The notes under the pieces are model-generated. The model saw only the letters and a list, made by a program, of their open reading frames with translations, ran no database searches and had not been told where the DNA came from. 64,000 nt of DNA. Source: DATAEG01 sp963703085. GTDB taxonomy: Bacteria; Actinomycetota; Actinomycetes; Mycobacteriales; Jatrophihabitantaceae. Below, piece after piece: positions 37,900 through 47,094 of this stretch. The translations under genes were made by a program, and so were the position numbers. How positions within the stretch are numbered: the stretch's first letter is position 1; every line of letters starts with the position of its first letter. The stretch covers positions 1,054,001 to 1,118,000 of the forward strand of contig OY969789.1 in NCBI GenBank assembly GCA_963703085.1. Direction: 5' to 3'.

Positions 37900-38241
37900 T
37901 CAGGCTGCGGCAGGCTGCTCCAGCCGGGGCGCGAGCTCCTTGGTGACCGACCGCTCCATCACGAACGAAAGGAACGGGACGGTCCCGGCGATGAGCACCA
38001 GGCCCAGTCGCAGCAGCGGCCAACGGGCCCGGGCACCCAGATCCAGTCCGGTCACCAGGTACACCATGAAGAGGAAGCCGTGCGCCGTTCCGATCACCGA
38101 GACCGGGCCGTCGTTGTGGGCCCACACCTGTAACGGGATCGCCACGAAGACCAGCAGCAGGAGCATGGTGCCGGTGACGATGGCCATCACCCGGTAACGC
38201 AGCAGCGCTCCGCGGATGCGCCGCCTCATTGCCGCCGTCAC
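37900..38241 (-). CDS. DUF3817 membrane protein
   Basis: A 113-residue membrane protein of the DUF3817 family, with three hydrophobic helices and the conserved HGFLFMVYLVTGLDLG segment; function unknown. GTG 38241 overlaps the stop of the upstream gene as GTGA, which favours it over ATG 38229. The upstream frame is also open for a long way, but that is the shifted frame of the neighbour. Confidence 0.82.
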   Translation of the reverse strand: MTAAMRRRIRGALLRYRVMAIVTGTMLLLLVFVAIPLQVWAHNDGPVSVIGTAHGFLFMVYLVTGLDLGARARWPLLRLGLVLIAGTVPFLSFVMERSVTKELAPRLEQPAAA

Positions 38242-38688
38242 GGACTCCGGTCTCCTTCTGGTGCCGTTCGCGCCGCGCGGCCGGTGGGCAGCGACTTGAG
38301 GTACGCGTTGTACTCCGCGAGGTCGGAGGTGTCGTCGGTGACGATGTCCTGCGCCCGCGGCATCTGATAGGCACGGTACTGCGGCTCGCTGTGCGGTTGC
38401 GGTGTGGGCGGCGCCGCTGGTGACCTGCGGCGCGCCGCCGTCGGCTGCGTCGGTGCGCTGCGCGTCGCGCATCAGCCGGACCCAGAAGAAGACCGCGAAG
38501 CCGGTGAACGCCCACCACTGGAACGCGTAGGCGTAGTTGCGCAGATCGCCGCCGCGCTGCACGGCCACGTGCCATTGCCAGATGCCCAGCCGGATCATCG
38601 CAGCGCAGACCACCACCAGCAGCAGATGCGCCGCCAACCACTTCGCTGCGAGGAAGCGCCGCACGACGCGCAACGGTGAGGTGCGCAC
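38238..38688 (-). pseudogene. conserved actinobacterial membrane protein, frameshifted
   Basis: About 149 residues after correction. Two hydrophobic helices (WLAAHLLLVVVCAAMIRLGIWQWH and FTGFAVFFWVRLM) are followed by a cytoplasmic tail ending DLAEYNAYLKSLPTG. One extra base near 38398-38408 separates the helices from the tail. GTG 38688 is the likely start. The stop overlaps the DUF3817 start (GTGA), so the pair is translationally coupled. Function unknown. It is divergent from the gene at 38750. Confidence 0.7.
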
Positions 38689-38749
38689 GTCCTCGACGGT
38701 ACCCGCGCGCCTGCCCGCGGTCGGCGCCTCGCCGTGGCCAGAATGGACC

Positions 38750-39460
38750 GTGAGTTCCCGGCCGCCGACGTTCACCGGCGGTGTCGCCTGGGGTACCGAG
38801 GGCAACCGCCCGGCGTGGCTGCGGGTGACCCCGGGGGAACGTCGCTGGGGGGTCACCGTCTTCGTGGCGCTGACGATCATCGCCCAGCTCGTGCTGCCCA
38901 GCGAGTATGGGATCCATCCCCGCTGGCTCGGTCCGGCCGTCGAAGCCGCCGTCCTCGTCGTGCTGGTGATAGCACACCCGTCCCGGATGTCGCAGCGCTC
39001 GATGGTGTTGCGAATCGCCTCGCACGGGATGATCGGGTTGGTCGCGGCCACCAACACCTTCGCGTTGGTGTCGTTGATTCACGACGTGGTGACCGGGCAC
39101 GACGTCACGCCCGGCACGCTGCTGATCGGCGGCAGCATCATCTGGCTGACCAATGTCGTCGTCTTCGCGCTGCTGTACTGGGAGTACGACCGCGGCGGCC
39201 CGGCCTCGCGCGGCAACGCCTTGCGTACGCAGCCGGATCTGCTCTTCCCGCAGATGACCGACGAGCGTCTCGCTGCCGATTGGGAACCGCAGTTCCTTGA
39301 CTACCTCTTTGTCAGCTACACCAACTCCAGCGCGTTCTCCCCGACCGACACGATGCCGTTGTCGCGGTTCATGAAGGCGCTGTTCACCGTGCAGTCGCTG
39401 ATCTCGTTGCTGACGGTGGCGATGGTGTTGGCTCGTGCGGTGAACATCCTGCCCACCTGA
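38750..39460 (+). CDS. multi-pass membrane protein, uncharacterised
   Basis: A 236-residue integral membrane protein with about five hydrophobic helices. The C-terminal part has the distinctive segment LDYLFVSYTNSSAFSPTDTM followed by PLSRFMK, a loop also seen in uncharacterised actinobacterial membrane proteins. Function unknown. GTG 38750 is chosen because the upstream frame overlaps the divergent gene at 38688. Confidence 0.75.
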   Translation: MSSRPPTFTGGVAWGTEGNRPAWLRVTPGERRWGVTVFVALTIIAQLVLPSEYGIHPRWLGPAVEAAVLVVLVIAHPSRMSQRSMVLRIASHGMIGLVAATNTFALVSLIHDVVTGHDVTPGTLLIGGSIIWLTNVVVFALLYWEYDRGGPASRGNALRTQPDLLFPQMTDERLAADWEPQFLDYLFVSYTNSSAFSPTDTMPLSRFMKALFTVQSLISLLTVAMVLARAVNILPT

Positions 39461-39530
39461 GCGGCGCGATGGTGGCGCCGATCTTCAGGCCGGCTCGACG
39501 CGGCCGGCGCCGACATGATGGGCTGAGCGC

Positions 39531-40367
39531 ATGCCACTGGTCACCACTGCGAACCTCATTGCCGACGCACGCCGCCGCTCGGCAGGCATCGGCGCGTTCA
39601 ACGCGATCACGTTGGAGCACGCCGAGGCGATCGCGCTCGCCGCGGAACGCGCCGGGCAGCCGGCGATCATCCAGGTGAGCGAGAACGCGGTGCGCTATCA
39701 CGCTGGCCAGCTCGCCGGGGTGGCCGCCGGTTGCGTGGCCGTGGCGCGCAACTCGTCCGCCCAGCTGGCGCTGCACCTGGACCACGTCACCGAGCGCGCT
39801 CTGTTGGAGCAGTCCGTCGATGCCGGGTTCAGCTCCGCGATGTACGACGCGTCCACGCTCGACTACGCGGCAAACGTGGCGGCCACCACGTCAGCGGCGC
39901 AGTGGGCCGCCGGCTTCGGCATCTGGCTGGAAGCCGAACTCGGTGAGGTTGGCGGCAAGGACGGCGCGCATGCGCCGGGAGTGCGCACCGACCCGGCCGA
40001 GGCGGCGCAGTTCGTGCAGGCCACCGGGGTCAATGCGCTGGCTGTGGCGGTCGGCAGCTCGCACGCGATGGCCACCAAGACCGCGGCTCTGGACCTGGCA
40101 TTGATCTCCGCGCTGCGCGACGCGGTTCCGGTACCGCTGGTGCTGCACGGCTCGTCCGGGGTGCCGGACGAGCAACTCGTTGCCGCGGTGCGGGCCGGCA
40201 TCGTCAAGATCAACATCGGCACCGCGCTGAATGTCGCCTTCACCAGAGCGGTGCGCGAGGCGTTGCGCGACGAGGCGATCGTCGACCCGCGCAAGTACGT
40301 CGCCCCGGCCCGCAGTGCCATGACCGAGACGGTGGCCCACCTGCTCGACGTGCTCGGCTCCGCCTAG
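39531..40367 (+). CDS. class II fructose-bisphosphate/tagatose-bisphosphate aldolase family
   Basis: A 278-residue zinc-dependent aldolase. The catalytic Asp84 and zinc ligand His85 are in LHLDHV; EAELGEVGGKDG and VLHGSSGVPDEQ are further family motifs, and the C-terminus VKINIGTALN binds phosphate. It cleaves a ketose bisphosphate to dihydroxyacetone phosphate and an aldehyde. It is shorter than the glycolytic Fba of actinobacteria and closer to the KbaY/GatY type, so a role outside central glycolysis is likely. ATG 39531. It is convergent with the aminotransferase gene, with a large palindrome between. Confidence 0.9.
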   Translation: MPLVTTANLIADARRRSAGIGAFNAITLEHAEAIALAAERAGQPAIIQVSENAVRYHAGQLAGVAAGCVAVARNSSAQLALHLDHVTERALLEQSVDAGFSSAMYDASTLDYAANVAATTSAAQWAAGFGIWLEAELGEVGGKDGAHAPGVRTDPAEAAQFVQATGVNALAVAVGSSHAMATKTAALDLALISALRDAVPVPLVLHGSSGVPDEQLVAAVRAGIVKINIGTALNVAFTRAVREALRDEAIVDPRKYVAPARSAMTETVAHLLDVLGSA

Positions 40368-40408
40368 CCGAGGCTGCGGCGGCTGCCGTCCCCACCCCAC
40401 CCTTCTCT

Positions 40409-40464
40409 CGCGATGATCAAGGTCGTTTGGTTGTCAGGGCGACCAAACGACCTTGATCATCGCG
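40409..40464. repeat. dispersed palindromic element, copy 1
   Basis: Two perfectly complementary 23-base arms (40409-40431 and 40442-40464) surround a 10-base loop. The arms contain GATGATCAAGG and its complement. It lies between convergent genes ending at 40367 and 40494 and could act as a bidirectional terminator. A second copy is at 51157-51224. Confidence 0.85.
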
Positions 40465-40493
40465 GGAGGGTTGAGTGGGCGGGGTGGGCGGGG

Positions 40494-41876
40494 TTAGGAG
40501 GCGCAGGGGCTGACGCCGGTCGCGGCGGTACCGCGCGCGTCCACGAAGGCGGGCAGCCGACGGGTCTCCGGGCTCGGGCAGGTCCGGCCCGCGTCGGTGC
40601 GGTAGCTCCACAGCGGCCCGCGTGAGACGAGCTGCTCGACGGCGGTGACCAGCCGGTCCACGTCGGCGCTGCTGCTGCCCAGGCCGATGCTGGCCCGGAC
40701 CGCGCCGTCGGCACAGCCGAGCCGGGCGAGCAGCGGGTGCGCGCAGAACTTGCCGTCCCGCACTCCGATGCCGTGTTCGGCGGAGAGGTAGGCGGCAACT
40801 TGGGACGGCGTCCAGCCCTCGACCGTGAAGGAGACGATGCCCACCGGCTGCGGCGAGTCGGCCCAGATCCGGCACAGCGTCACGCCGGGGATAGCGGCGA
40901 GCCCGTCGCCGAGCCGACTGCGCAGCGCGGCTTCGTGCGCCTCGGCGGCACCGGCCGGAAGCGCGCCGATCGCTCGGCAGGCGGCGGCAATGGCGACCGC
41001 GCCGAGCACGTTCGGGGTCCCGGCCTCGTGCCGCTCCGGCGCCGTGGCCCAGCTCGTCGACTCGACCGACACCGCACGCACCGCGCCGCCACCGGCGAGG
41101 TAGGGCGGCGCCGCGTCCAGCCAGTCGCGCCGGCCGATGAGCGCGCCGGTGCCGAACGGCGCGTAGAGCTTGTGCCCGGACAGCGCCAGGTAGTCGACGC
41201 CGGTGCCGGCCAGATCGATCCGCCGGTGCGGCGCCAGCTGGGCCGCGTCCACCACGATCCGGGCGCCGGCCCGATGCGCGATGTCGGCGAGCAGCCGGAT
41301 CGGAGTCAGCTCACCGGTCACGTTCGATGCGCCGGTCACCGCGACCAGTGCAGCCGGGGCACGGCGCAGCTCCGCCTCGACGAGCTCGCAGGTCTGCCGC
41401 AGCGAAGCCGCCGCGGTGACGACGCGTGCCCCGATGCGCTGCCAGGGCAGCAGGTTGGCGTGGTGCTCGACGTCCAGGCAGACCACGTCGCCGGGCACCG
41501 CCGAGGCGAGCAGGTTCAGCGCGTCGGTGGTGTTGCGGGTGAACACGACCACGTCGTCCGCGCGGGCGCCGACGAAGGCAGCGACGTCCTGACGGGCCGA
41601 CTCGTACAGCTGAGTGGACACCTGCGAGGCATAGCCGGCGCCGCGGTGCACGCTCGAGTAGTACGGCAGCGCCTCGGCCACGCAGTCGGCCACGGACTGC
41701 AGCGCCGGCGCGCTGGCGGCATAGTCGAAATTGACGTAACGCAGCTCGCCGCCCTGCACCCGGGGCACGACGAGATCGGCTCCGGTGACCGGCAGCAGCG
41801 GGTGGATGGGCGCCGGGTCGTCGCAGCTGGGCGACGCGGAGGCGGAACGGACGGGCAGAACTGCACTTGCCGACAT
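40494..41876 (-). CDS. SufS/class V aminotransferase-like PLP enzyme
   Basis: A 460-residue fold-I PLP enzyme of aminotransferase class V, close to cysteine desulfurases. The PLP lysine is in ALSGHKLYAPFGTGAL, EHHANLLPW and DAAQLAPH are typical, and a GKFCAHPLL segment carries a Cys at the position of the SufS active Cys. It may release sulfur from cysteine or a related compound. ATG 41876 has GAGGAG 8 bases upstream. It is preceded by a SAM-IV riboswitch, so it should be repressed when S-adenosylmethionine is plentiful, which ties it to sulfur or methionine metabolism. A housekeeping SUF cluster is not in view. Confidence 0.88.
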   Translation of the reverse strand: MSASAVLPVRSASASPSCDDPAPIHPLLPVTGADLVVPRVQGGELRYVNFDYAASAPALQSVADCVAEALPYYSSVHRGAGYASQVSTQLYESARQDVAAFVGARADDVVVFTRNTTDALNLLASAVPGDVVCLDVEHHANLLPWQRIGARVVTAAASLRQTCELVEAELRRAPAALVAVTGASNVTGELTPIRLLADIAHRAGARIVVDAAQLAPHRRIDLAGTGVDYLALSGHKLYAPFGTGALIGRRDWLDAAPPYLAGGGAVRAVSVESTSWATAPERHEAGTPNVLGAVAIAAACRAIGALPAGAAEAHEAALRSRLGDGLAAIPGVTLCRIWADSPQPVGIVSFTVEGWTPSQVAAYLSAEHGIGVRDGKFCAHPLLARLGCADGAVRASIGLGSSSADVDRLVTAVEQLVSRGPLWSYRTDAGRTCPSPETRRLPAFVDARGTAATGVSPCAS

Positions 41877-41904
41877 GGGGTGTTGCTCCTCGGGCCAGGG
41901 ACCC

Positions 41905-42024
41905 GCAATCCGAGTCCACGCTTGCCGGCTCCCGGGTGGGAGGGCCGTGTCGTCACCCGGGGCACCCCACCGTGGCGGAGGGTTGCCGGCCAGCTAGCCG
42001 GGGCTTAGCACTGGCACTCGTGAC
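41905..42024 (-). promoter_or_regulatory. SAM-IV riboswitch
   Basis: Read on the minus strand, this leader has the segments GTCACGAGTGCCAGTG, CCGGCAACCCTCC, GGTGGGGTGCCCCGGGTGA and GGCAAGCGTGGACTC in the order of the actinobacterial SAM-IV riboswitch (S-box relative without the S-box kink-turn). It ends about 28 bases before the start of the SufS-like gene, so it probably controls translation. The match is by memory of the consensus; a covariance-model scan would settle it. Confidence 0.85.
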
Positions 42025-42125
42025 ACGTCAGACGATACCAAAGCCGCAGCGCGCAATAGCCGGCCACCGCTCGCCCCGGCCCAGCCACCCCGCCGCGCTC
42101 ACCCGCCGCTCACCGCCGCCCGCTC

Positions 42126-42187
42126 GTTGGTTGGCCCCGGAGCAGGGGCGACACGCCGCAAAACCCCCTGCAGAGGGGCCAACCAAC
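42126..42187. terminator. nested hairpin after oxidoreductase gene
   Basis: A perfect outer stem GTTGGTTGGCCCC (42126-42138) pairs with 42175-42187, and an inner stem GCAGGGG pairs with CCCCTGC. It starts 3 bases beyond the stop of the gene at 42191, so it is probably its terminator, with no long T run. Confidence 0.6.
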
Positions 42188-42190
42188 AAG

Positions 42191-43321
42191 TCAGTTGCGG
42201 AGTACTTCGGTCCACTGGCCGGTGCGGGACGAGGCCAGCACCGCGTCGACCACGCGCGCCGCCTCCAGCCCGTCCTGGAAGGTAGGCAGTCCGTCCGGCA
42301 GCTCGCCGGTCTGCACCGCGGCATAGACGTCACGGACGAAGCCGTCGAAGGCCAGCGCATAGCCCTCGGCGTGCCCGCCGGGCAGGGTGCTGATCCGCGC
42401 CGCGTCGGGCGAGAGGACGGCCGGGTCGCGTGGCACCACGGTCGCTGCGTCGCGCCCACCGCACCACAACAGCTCGGGCGCCTCCTGGTCGAAGACGACC
42501 GACTCGGCGCTGCCGTCCACCTCGATCCACAGCCGGTTCTTGCGGCCCGGCGAGATCTGGCTGACCACGACCGAGCCGGTCGCACCGCGCTCGGTCTGGA
42601 ACATCATCACCGCGGCGTCCTCGGTGTCGACGGTGACGAGCTCCCCCTCATTGCCCGCGCGGCTGAACGCTTCCCGGTTCGCGGCGCGGCGCCGCTGCGG
42701 GATGGCGGTGACCGTCCGCGCCGACACCTGTGCGATGCGATCGCCGGTGAGGAACCGGGCCAGGTCGCACCAGTGCGAGCCGATGTCGGCGAATGCCCGG
42801 GACGCGCCGCCCTGCTCTGCAGCGACCCGCCAGTTGTCGTCGCCCTCGGCCATCAGCCAGTCCTGCAGATAGCTGCCGTGGATGAGCCGCACGTCGCCCA
42901 CCTGACCGCTCTGCACCCGGTGCCGTGCCTCCCGGACCAGCGGGTAGAACCGGCAGATGAACGGCACTGCGGCCACCCGCCCGGACCGCTCGGCAGCCTC
43001 GACGATCCCGGCCGCCTCGGCGGAATCCAGCGCGAGTGGCTTCTCGCAGACGACGTGCTTGCCCGCCTCCAGCGCCGCCCGGGCCAGCGGTGCGTGCGAG
43101 TTGTTCGGCGTGCAGATGTGCACCACGTCCACGTCCGCAGCGGTGACCAGCTCCTCCGACGTGGCGAACACCCGTTCCGCGCCGAGCCGCTCGGCCGCCT
43201 GGGCTGATCGCTGCGGCGTCGATGCGGTCACACCGACGAGGGTCGCACCGGCCAACCGGGCCGAGCGCGCGTGCACTCCCCCGACGAACCCGGCTCCGGC
43301 AATGCCCACACGCAGCGTCAT
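42191..43321 (-). CDS. Gfo/Idh/MocA family oxidoreductase
   Basis: A 376-residue NAD(P)-dependent dehydrogenase. GIAGAGFVGGVHA is the nucleotide-binding motif, CEKPLALDS the conserved Lys motif and DIGSHWCDLARF the catalytic His region. Its length and the acidic C-terminal part fit sugar or inositol dehydrogenases. ATG 43321. It is not linked to the GntR regulon. It is followed by a strong hairpin. Confidence 0.9.
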   Translation of the reverse strand: MTLRVGIAGAGFVGGVHARSARLAGATLVGVTASTPQRSAQAAERLGAERVFATSEELVTAADVDVVHICTPNNSHAPLARAALEAGKHVVCEKPLALDSAEAAGIVEAAERSGRVAAVPFICRFYPLVREARHRVQSGQVGDVRLIHGSYLQDWLMAEGDDNWRVAAEQGGASRAFADIGSHWCDLARFLTGDRIAQVSARTVTAIPQRRRAANREAFSRAGNEGELVTVDTEDAAVMMFQTERGATGSVVVSQISPGRKNRLWIEVDGSAESVVFDQEAPELLWCGGRDAATVVPRDPAVLSPDAARISTLPGGHAEGYALAFDGFVRDVYAAVQTGELPDGLPTFQDGLEAARVVDAVLASSRTGQWTEVLRN

Positions 43322-43400
43322 GCCGGTGAGCCTGCCATGGCCACGGATCGCGCAGCATTGACCACCACTGCAGCGGTCAATGCCGCGCGATCGGCATGAG

Positions 43401-43730
43401 TCAGGACTGGCGCAGGCCGAAGCGCACACCCTGGTCGTCGGCGCACTCGATCCATTTACCGAAGCCGGCGTCGTCGTGCACGTCACCGATCAACCGGCCG
43501 CCGAGCTCGGTCACCTTCGCCGTGCTCGCCGCGAGATCATCGACGGCGAAGAACACCTCGAAGTGTTTCTCCGGGTCGCCACCATGGATGCCGATGCCCA
43601 GCCCGGACGTGCTCACCTGCCCGCTGCCGGCGGCGCCGGACGGCGCCCAGCCGAGCAGCGGGCCATAGAAGGCACGCGCCGCGTCCGCGTTCGGCACGCC
43701 CAGCTCGATGTAGGTGGGTTCTCCGGTCAT
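43401..43730 (-). CDS. VOC (glyoxalase/bleomycin resistance) family protein
   Basis: A 109-residue single VOC-fold protein. YIELGVPNADAARAFYGPLLGW and HFEVFFAVDDL show the beta-alpha-beta-beta-beta repeats. Such proteins bind a metal and act as dioxygenases, isomerases or resistance proteins; the role here is unknown. ATG 43730 has GAGGAG 7 bases upstream. It is divergent from the methyltransferase gene. Confidence 0.85.
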   Translation of the reverse strand: MTGEPTYIELGVPNADAARAFYGPLLGWAPSGAAGSGQVSTSGLGIGIHGGDPEKHFEVFFAVDDLAASTAKVTELGGRLIGDVHDDAGFGKWIECADDQGVRFGLRQS

Positions 43731-43810
43731 GGCGCACTCCTCGGGTTCGTCTTGTCGTGATGGTGCCTCAGTCGACACCGTCCCGGTGAGCCAGGCTGCA
43801 CAATCGGGCC

Positions 43811-44887
43811 ATGACCGATCCCAGCGACGACGTCGGCGCGGTGCTCGAGCGCATTCAACGAGCCGCGCTCGGCACCGCGGACCTCTTCTCCATCTACCTC
43901 GGTGACCGGCTGGGCTGGTACCTGTCGCTGCGCGACGACGGGCCGGCGACGGCGCAGCAGCTGGCCGAGCGCACCGGAACCCATCCGCGCTACGCCAGAG
44001 AATGGTTGGAGCAGCAGGCGGTGACGAACCTGCTGGCCGTCGACGACTCCGACGACGCGGCGGCCCGCAGGTACACGCTGCGGCCGGGGATGGCCAAGGT
44101 GCTCACCGACGAGACGAGCCGGGCCTACCTCGGGCCGCTGGCCCGGATGTTCGCCGCGGCCGGCCAGCAACTGCCGGCGCTGCTGGAGGCCTACCGGACC
44201 GGCGGCGGGGTGCCATGGACCCAGTACGGTCCGGACGCGCGCGAGTCGCAGGCAGACATGAACCGGCCCTGGTACGAACGCGGTCTCGCCCCCGTGCTGG
44301 CCGGGATCCCCGCCGTCGATGCCGCACTGCGCGCACCCGGCGCGCGGATCGCCGATCTCGGCTGCGGTGCCGGCTGGTCAAGCATCGCCCTGGCTCGTGC
44401 CTATCCCACCGCGACCGTCGACGGGTTCGACATCGACGCGGCGTCCGTCGAGACGGCCACGGCGAACGCCAAGGCAGCCGAACTGTCCGATCGGGTCCGG
44501 TTTACCGTCGTCGACGCCGCAGACCTGCCGCCGGGCACCTACGACGCGGCGTTCCTGTTCGAATGCGTGCACGACATGCCGCGTCCGGTCGAGGTGCTCT
44601 CCGCGGCAGCCCGCGCGTTGACGCCGGACGGGTTCGTCATCGTGATGGACGAGGCGGTCGCAGAGACCTTCCATGCGCCGGGAGACGAGACCGAGCGGCT
44701 GATGTACGGGATGAGCCTGCTGGTGTGCCTGCCGGATTCGATGGCGCACCAGCCCAGCGTCGGCACCGGCACGGTGATGCGCCCGGAGACGCTGCGCGGC
44801 TACGCCCAGGACGCCGGGTTGAGCAGCTTCGAGATCCTGCCCACCGCGGAGTTCGGCCTGTGGCGCTTCTACCGGCTGTCGCGCTGA
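43811..44887 (+). CDS. class I SAM-dependent methyltransferase with winged-helix N-terminus
   Basis: A 358-residue methyltransferase. Residues 20-90 form a winged-helix-like domain (ATAQQLAERTGTHPRYAREW), and motif I of the Rossmann fold is IADLGCGAGWSS near residue 180, followed by DGFDIDAAS. The architecture is that of O-methyltransferase-like or Rv2258c-like proteins. Substrate unknown. ATG 43811. It stands apart from the neighbours. Confidence 0.85.
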   Translation: MTDPSDDVGAVLERIQRAALGTADLFSIYLGDRLGWYLSLRDDGPATAQQLAERTGTHPRYAREWLEQQAVTNLLAVDDSDDAAARRYTLRPGMAKVLTDETSRAYLGPLARMFAAAGQQLPALLEAYRTGGGVPWTQYGPDARESQADMNRPWYERGLAPVLAGIPAVDAALRAPGARIADLGCGAGWSSIALARAYPTATVDGFDIDAASVETATANAKAAELSDRVRFTVVDAADLPPGTYDAAFLFECVHDMPRPVEVLSAAARALTPDGFVIVMDEAVAETFHAPGDETERLMYGMSLLVCLPDSMAHQPSVGTGTVMRPETLRGYAQDAGLSSFEILPTAEFGLWRFYRLSR

Positions 44888-44968
44888 GAGAACCCGCGGG
44901 ACAGGCTCTCGCGCAGAGCGTCGCCCGGGGTCGATACTCGTGCCCTCATCGGCAGCAAGGAGTCCGGC

Positions 44969-45386
44969 ATGACAACCCGAATGAACTCGTACCTCTCGTT
45001 CCCTGACACCGCCAAGCCCGCCATGGAGTTCTACCAGTCGGTCTTCGGCGGCGACCTCACCGTGACCACGTTCGGCGAGCTGCAGGCCGCCGACGACCCG
45101 GCCGAGCGGGACAAGGTCATGCACTCCACATTGACGACCGACGGCGGCTTCGTCCTCATGGCCGCCGACACGCCCGCCGGCATGCAGCACACGCCAGGCA
45201 CCAGTCACTCGATGTCGCTCAGCGGCGACGACGAGGCCGAGCTGCGCGGCTACTGGGACAAGCTCGCCGCCGACGGCACGGTCGATGATGCCGCTGGAGA
45301 AGGCACCGTGGGGCGACACGTTCGGGATGTGCATCGACCGCTTCGGCGTGCCGTGGCTGGTGAACATCACCGGCGAGCAGTCCTAG
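44969..45386 (+). pseudogene. PhnB-like VOC protein, frameshifted
   Basis: About 138 residues after correction, of the PhnB/DUF1338-like VOC type: MNSYLSFPDTAKPAMEFYQS at the start, then HSTLTTDGGFVLMAADTP, and APWGDTFGMCIDRFGVPW at the end. One extra base near 45285 breaks it after DGTV. ATG 44969 has AAGGAG 6 bases upstream. Function unknown. Its end is followed by the tmRNA terminator on the other strand. Confidence 0.78.
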
Positions 45387-45430
45387 CGCGCGCAACCCAG
45401 GAGCCGCAGTAGAGAAGCCGCACAGCACAA

Positions 45431-45473
45431 AGCCGCACCCGGCCTGAGTGCGATGCTCAGTCCGGGTGCGGCT
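45431..45473 (-). terminator. tmRNA terminator
   Basis: A perfect 12-base stem AGCCGCACCCGG with its complement, plus an inner CTGAG/CTCAG pair, lies directly after the 3' CCA of the tmRNA and is followed by TTTGTGCT on the minus strand. It is a rho-independent terminator. Confidence 0.85.
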
Positions 45474-45847
45474 GGTGGAGGTGGCGGGAATCGAACCCGC
45501 GTCCTTCGCCGGGTCATCAGGTCTTCTCCGGGCGCAGTGTGCGCTGTCTCTACTCGGCCCCACCGGTCATGCACACAAGCCGGTGTGACGGGCCCAGTCG
45601 CTGTGAGTTGTCCGGTCCGTCCCCGCGACCGGGACAGACCGTGAGTCACCTAGCTGATGCCAGGAACCGGGTCGGTGACGAACCCGGGCTGACAGACCCG
45701 CTCTGCTACTTAGGCAGCAAGAGCGAAGTCAGCGCGATTGGAATCGGCGCTTATTGGTTTTGCGACGCTTTTTTAACGAGGTCAGCATCGCAGTCCTCGG
45801 CCCGCTTCCCCTGAATCGACGAACGAAGTCGAGACCATTCACCCCCT
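45473..45847 (-). ncRNA. ssrA: tmRNA (ssrA)
   Basis: Transfer-messenger RNA that frees stalled ribosomes with SmpB. The 5' GGGGGTG pairs with 3' CACCTCC, followed by ACCA; the T-arm GGTTCGATTCC is canonical. The tag frame at 45763-45710 reads AKPISADSNRADFALAA and then stop, with the usual ALAA ending that targets proteins for degradation. Length 375 bases. Its partner gene smpB is at 48927. Confidence 0.96.
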
Positions 45848-45981
45848 ATTGAGTTGTGCACGCCACCGCTGCGGCGCTCCCCCACAGTAACCGCCGCAGA
45901 CCCCGGAGTCATCCCGGTTGCCGGCTGTGGACGGTTTTGGCGGCGCAGTGTCGGATCGAAGGCTGATCCGCCAAAAGCGGG

Positions 45982-46929
45982 TCAACCCACGGGCAGTTGG
46001 TGGACGATCGAGGTGCGGTCCGGGACGAATCCGACGCCGCTGTACAGCGCGCCCGCCCCGTCCGAGTTGGCCGTGTCGACGCCGAGGCCGACTTCGGTAT
46101 AGCCGGCCCGGGCGGCCGCTGCGACGACCGCGAGCATCCCGGCCCGGGCCATGCCCTGCCGGCGAGCAGCGGGCACGACGCCGATCTGCCCGATCCAAAG
46201 TTCGTGCGGTTCGTATTGGTACGCCAACACGATCCCGTCGACGCCGGATCCGTCGAGTGACATGACGACACTGTGCTCCGGGCGGAACGTCCGCGAACCG
46301 GTGAACCACTGCTGCCATTCGCTGTCACTGGGCGGGGAGAACGCCCAGTGCGACGCGAACGCCTCGGTGTGGACGGTACGCACCGCCGCATCGAGGCCCG
46401 GCTGGTACGGGCGCACCCGCGGGTCGGTAGGCAGGTCGGCGTCGCCCGGTTGCAGCCGACGGACCATGTGATGGAAGTAGCGCACCGGCCGATAACCGCG
46501 ATGCGCCAGCAGGGCCAGGTGCGACGTCGCCTTCGATCCCGCCTCCGCGGAGAGCTGCGCAGTGATGTCCGGATGGATCGACGCTGCACGGGAGATGCCC
46601 GCTTCCTCGAGCCGGTGCATCAACTTCCGGCCGATCCCCCGGCCGCGATGTGCCGGGTGCACGCCGCCCATCAGGATCGTGCGGGCATGCCCGTCCACCG
46701 CGGCGGCCCGCACCCGCACCTGACCGAATGCGACGAGCTCGGTGCCGTCGTAGACGCCGATGGTGTCTTCGGCGAGCACGACATCGTCGTCGGCGAGCTC
46801 TTCGGCCAGGTCCTCGGCGCTGTAGTACTCCGCCGTCTGGTCCTCATCGGCGATCAAGCGGACGAGTTCGGACCAGGCCGCCGGATCGACGCCGTCCAAG
46901 GACCGCCACTCGTAGCTCACGGCCGTCAC
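45982..46929 (-). CDS. GNAT-family acetyltransferase with two GNAT domains
   Basis: A 315-residue protein with two tandem GNAT folds. The first has the acetyl-CoA motif VHPAHRGRGIGRKL near residue 95; the second has VVPAARRQGMARAGML near 250 and ends with ALYSGVGFVPD. Such double GNAT proteins include mycothiol synthase (MshD); MshD identity is possible by length and layout but not shown. GTG 46929. No operon partner is evident. Confidence 0.85.
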   Translation of the reverse strand: MTAVSYEWRSLDGVDPAAWSELVRLIADEDQTAEYYSAEDLAEELADDDVVLAEDTIGVYDGTELVAFGQVRVRAAAVDGHARTILMGGVHPAHRGRGIGRKLMHRLEEAGISRAASIHPDITAQLSAEAGSKATSHLALLAHRGYRPVRYFHHMVRRLQPGDADLPTDPRVRPYQPGLDAAVRTVHTEAFASHWAFSPPSDSEWQQWFTGSRTFRPEHSVVMSLDGSGVDGIVLAYQYEPHELWIGQIGVVPAARRQGMARAGMLAVVAAAARAGYTEVGLGVDTANSDGAGALYSGVGFVPDRTSIVHQLPVG

Positions 46930-47094
46930 CCAACCACCCGGCCCACGTGGGCACTAGGGCTTATCAGCTGTTCTGCGGTGGTGAGCGTGCGGCTCGCGGT
47001 CGCCGTCGCTCGCCCGGGCGTGCCGCCGAGGCTCGACCGACGGTGAATCGGGCGCTGAGGTGACACAGCGGGACGGGCGTCCCCTCGCCCACGT

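Noticed and set aside
40417..40875. Open frame running through the palindromic element
   Set aside because: It is an out-of-frame shadow of the aminotransferase gene extended by the repeat.
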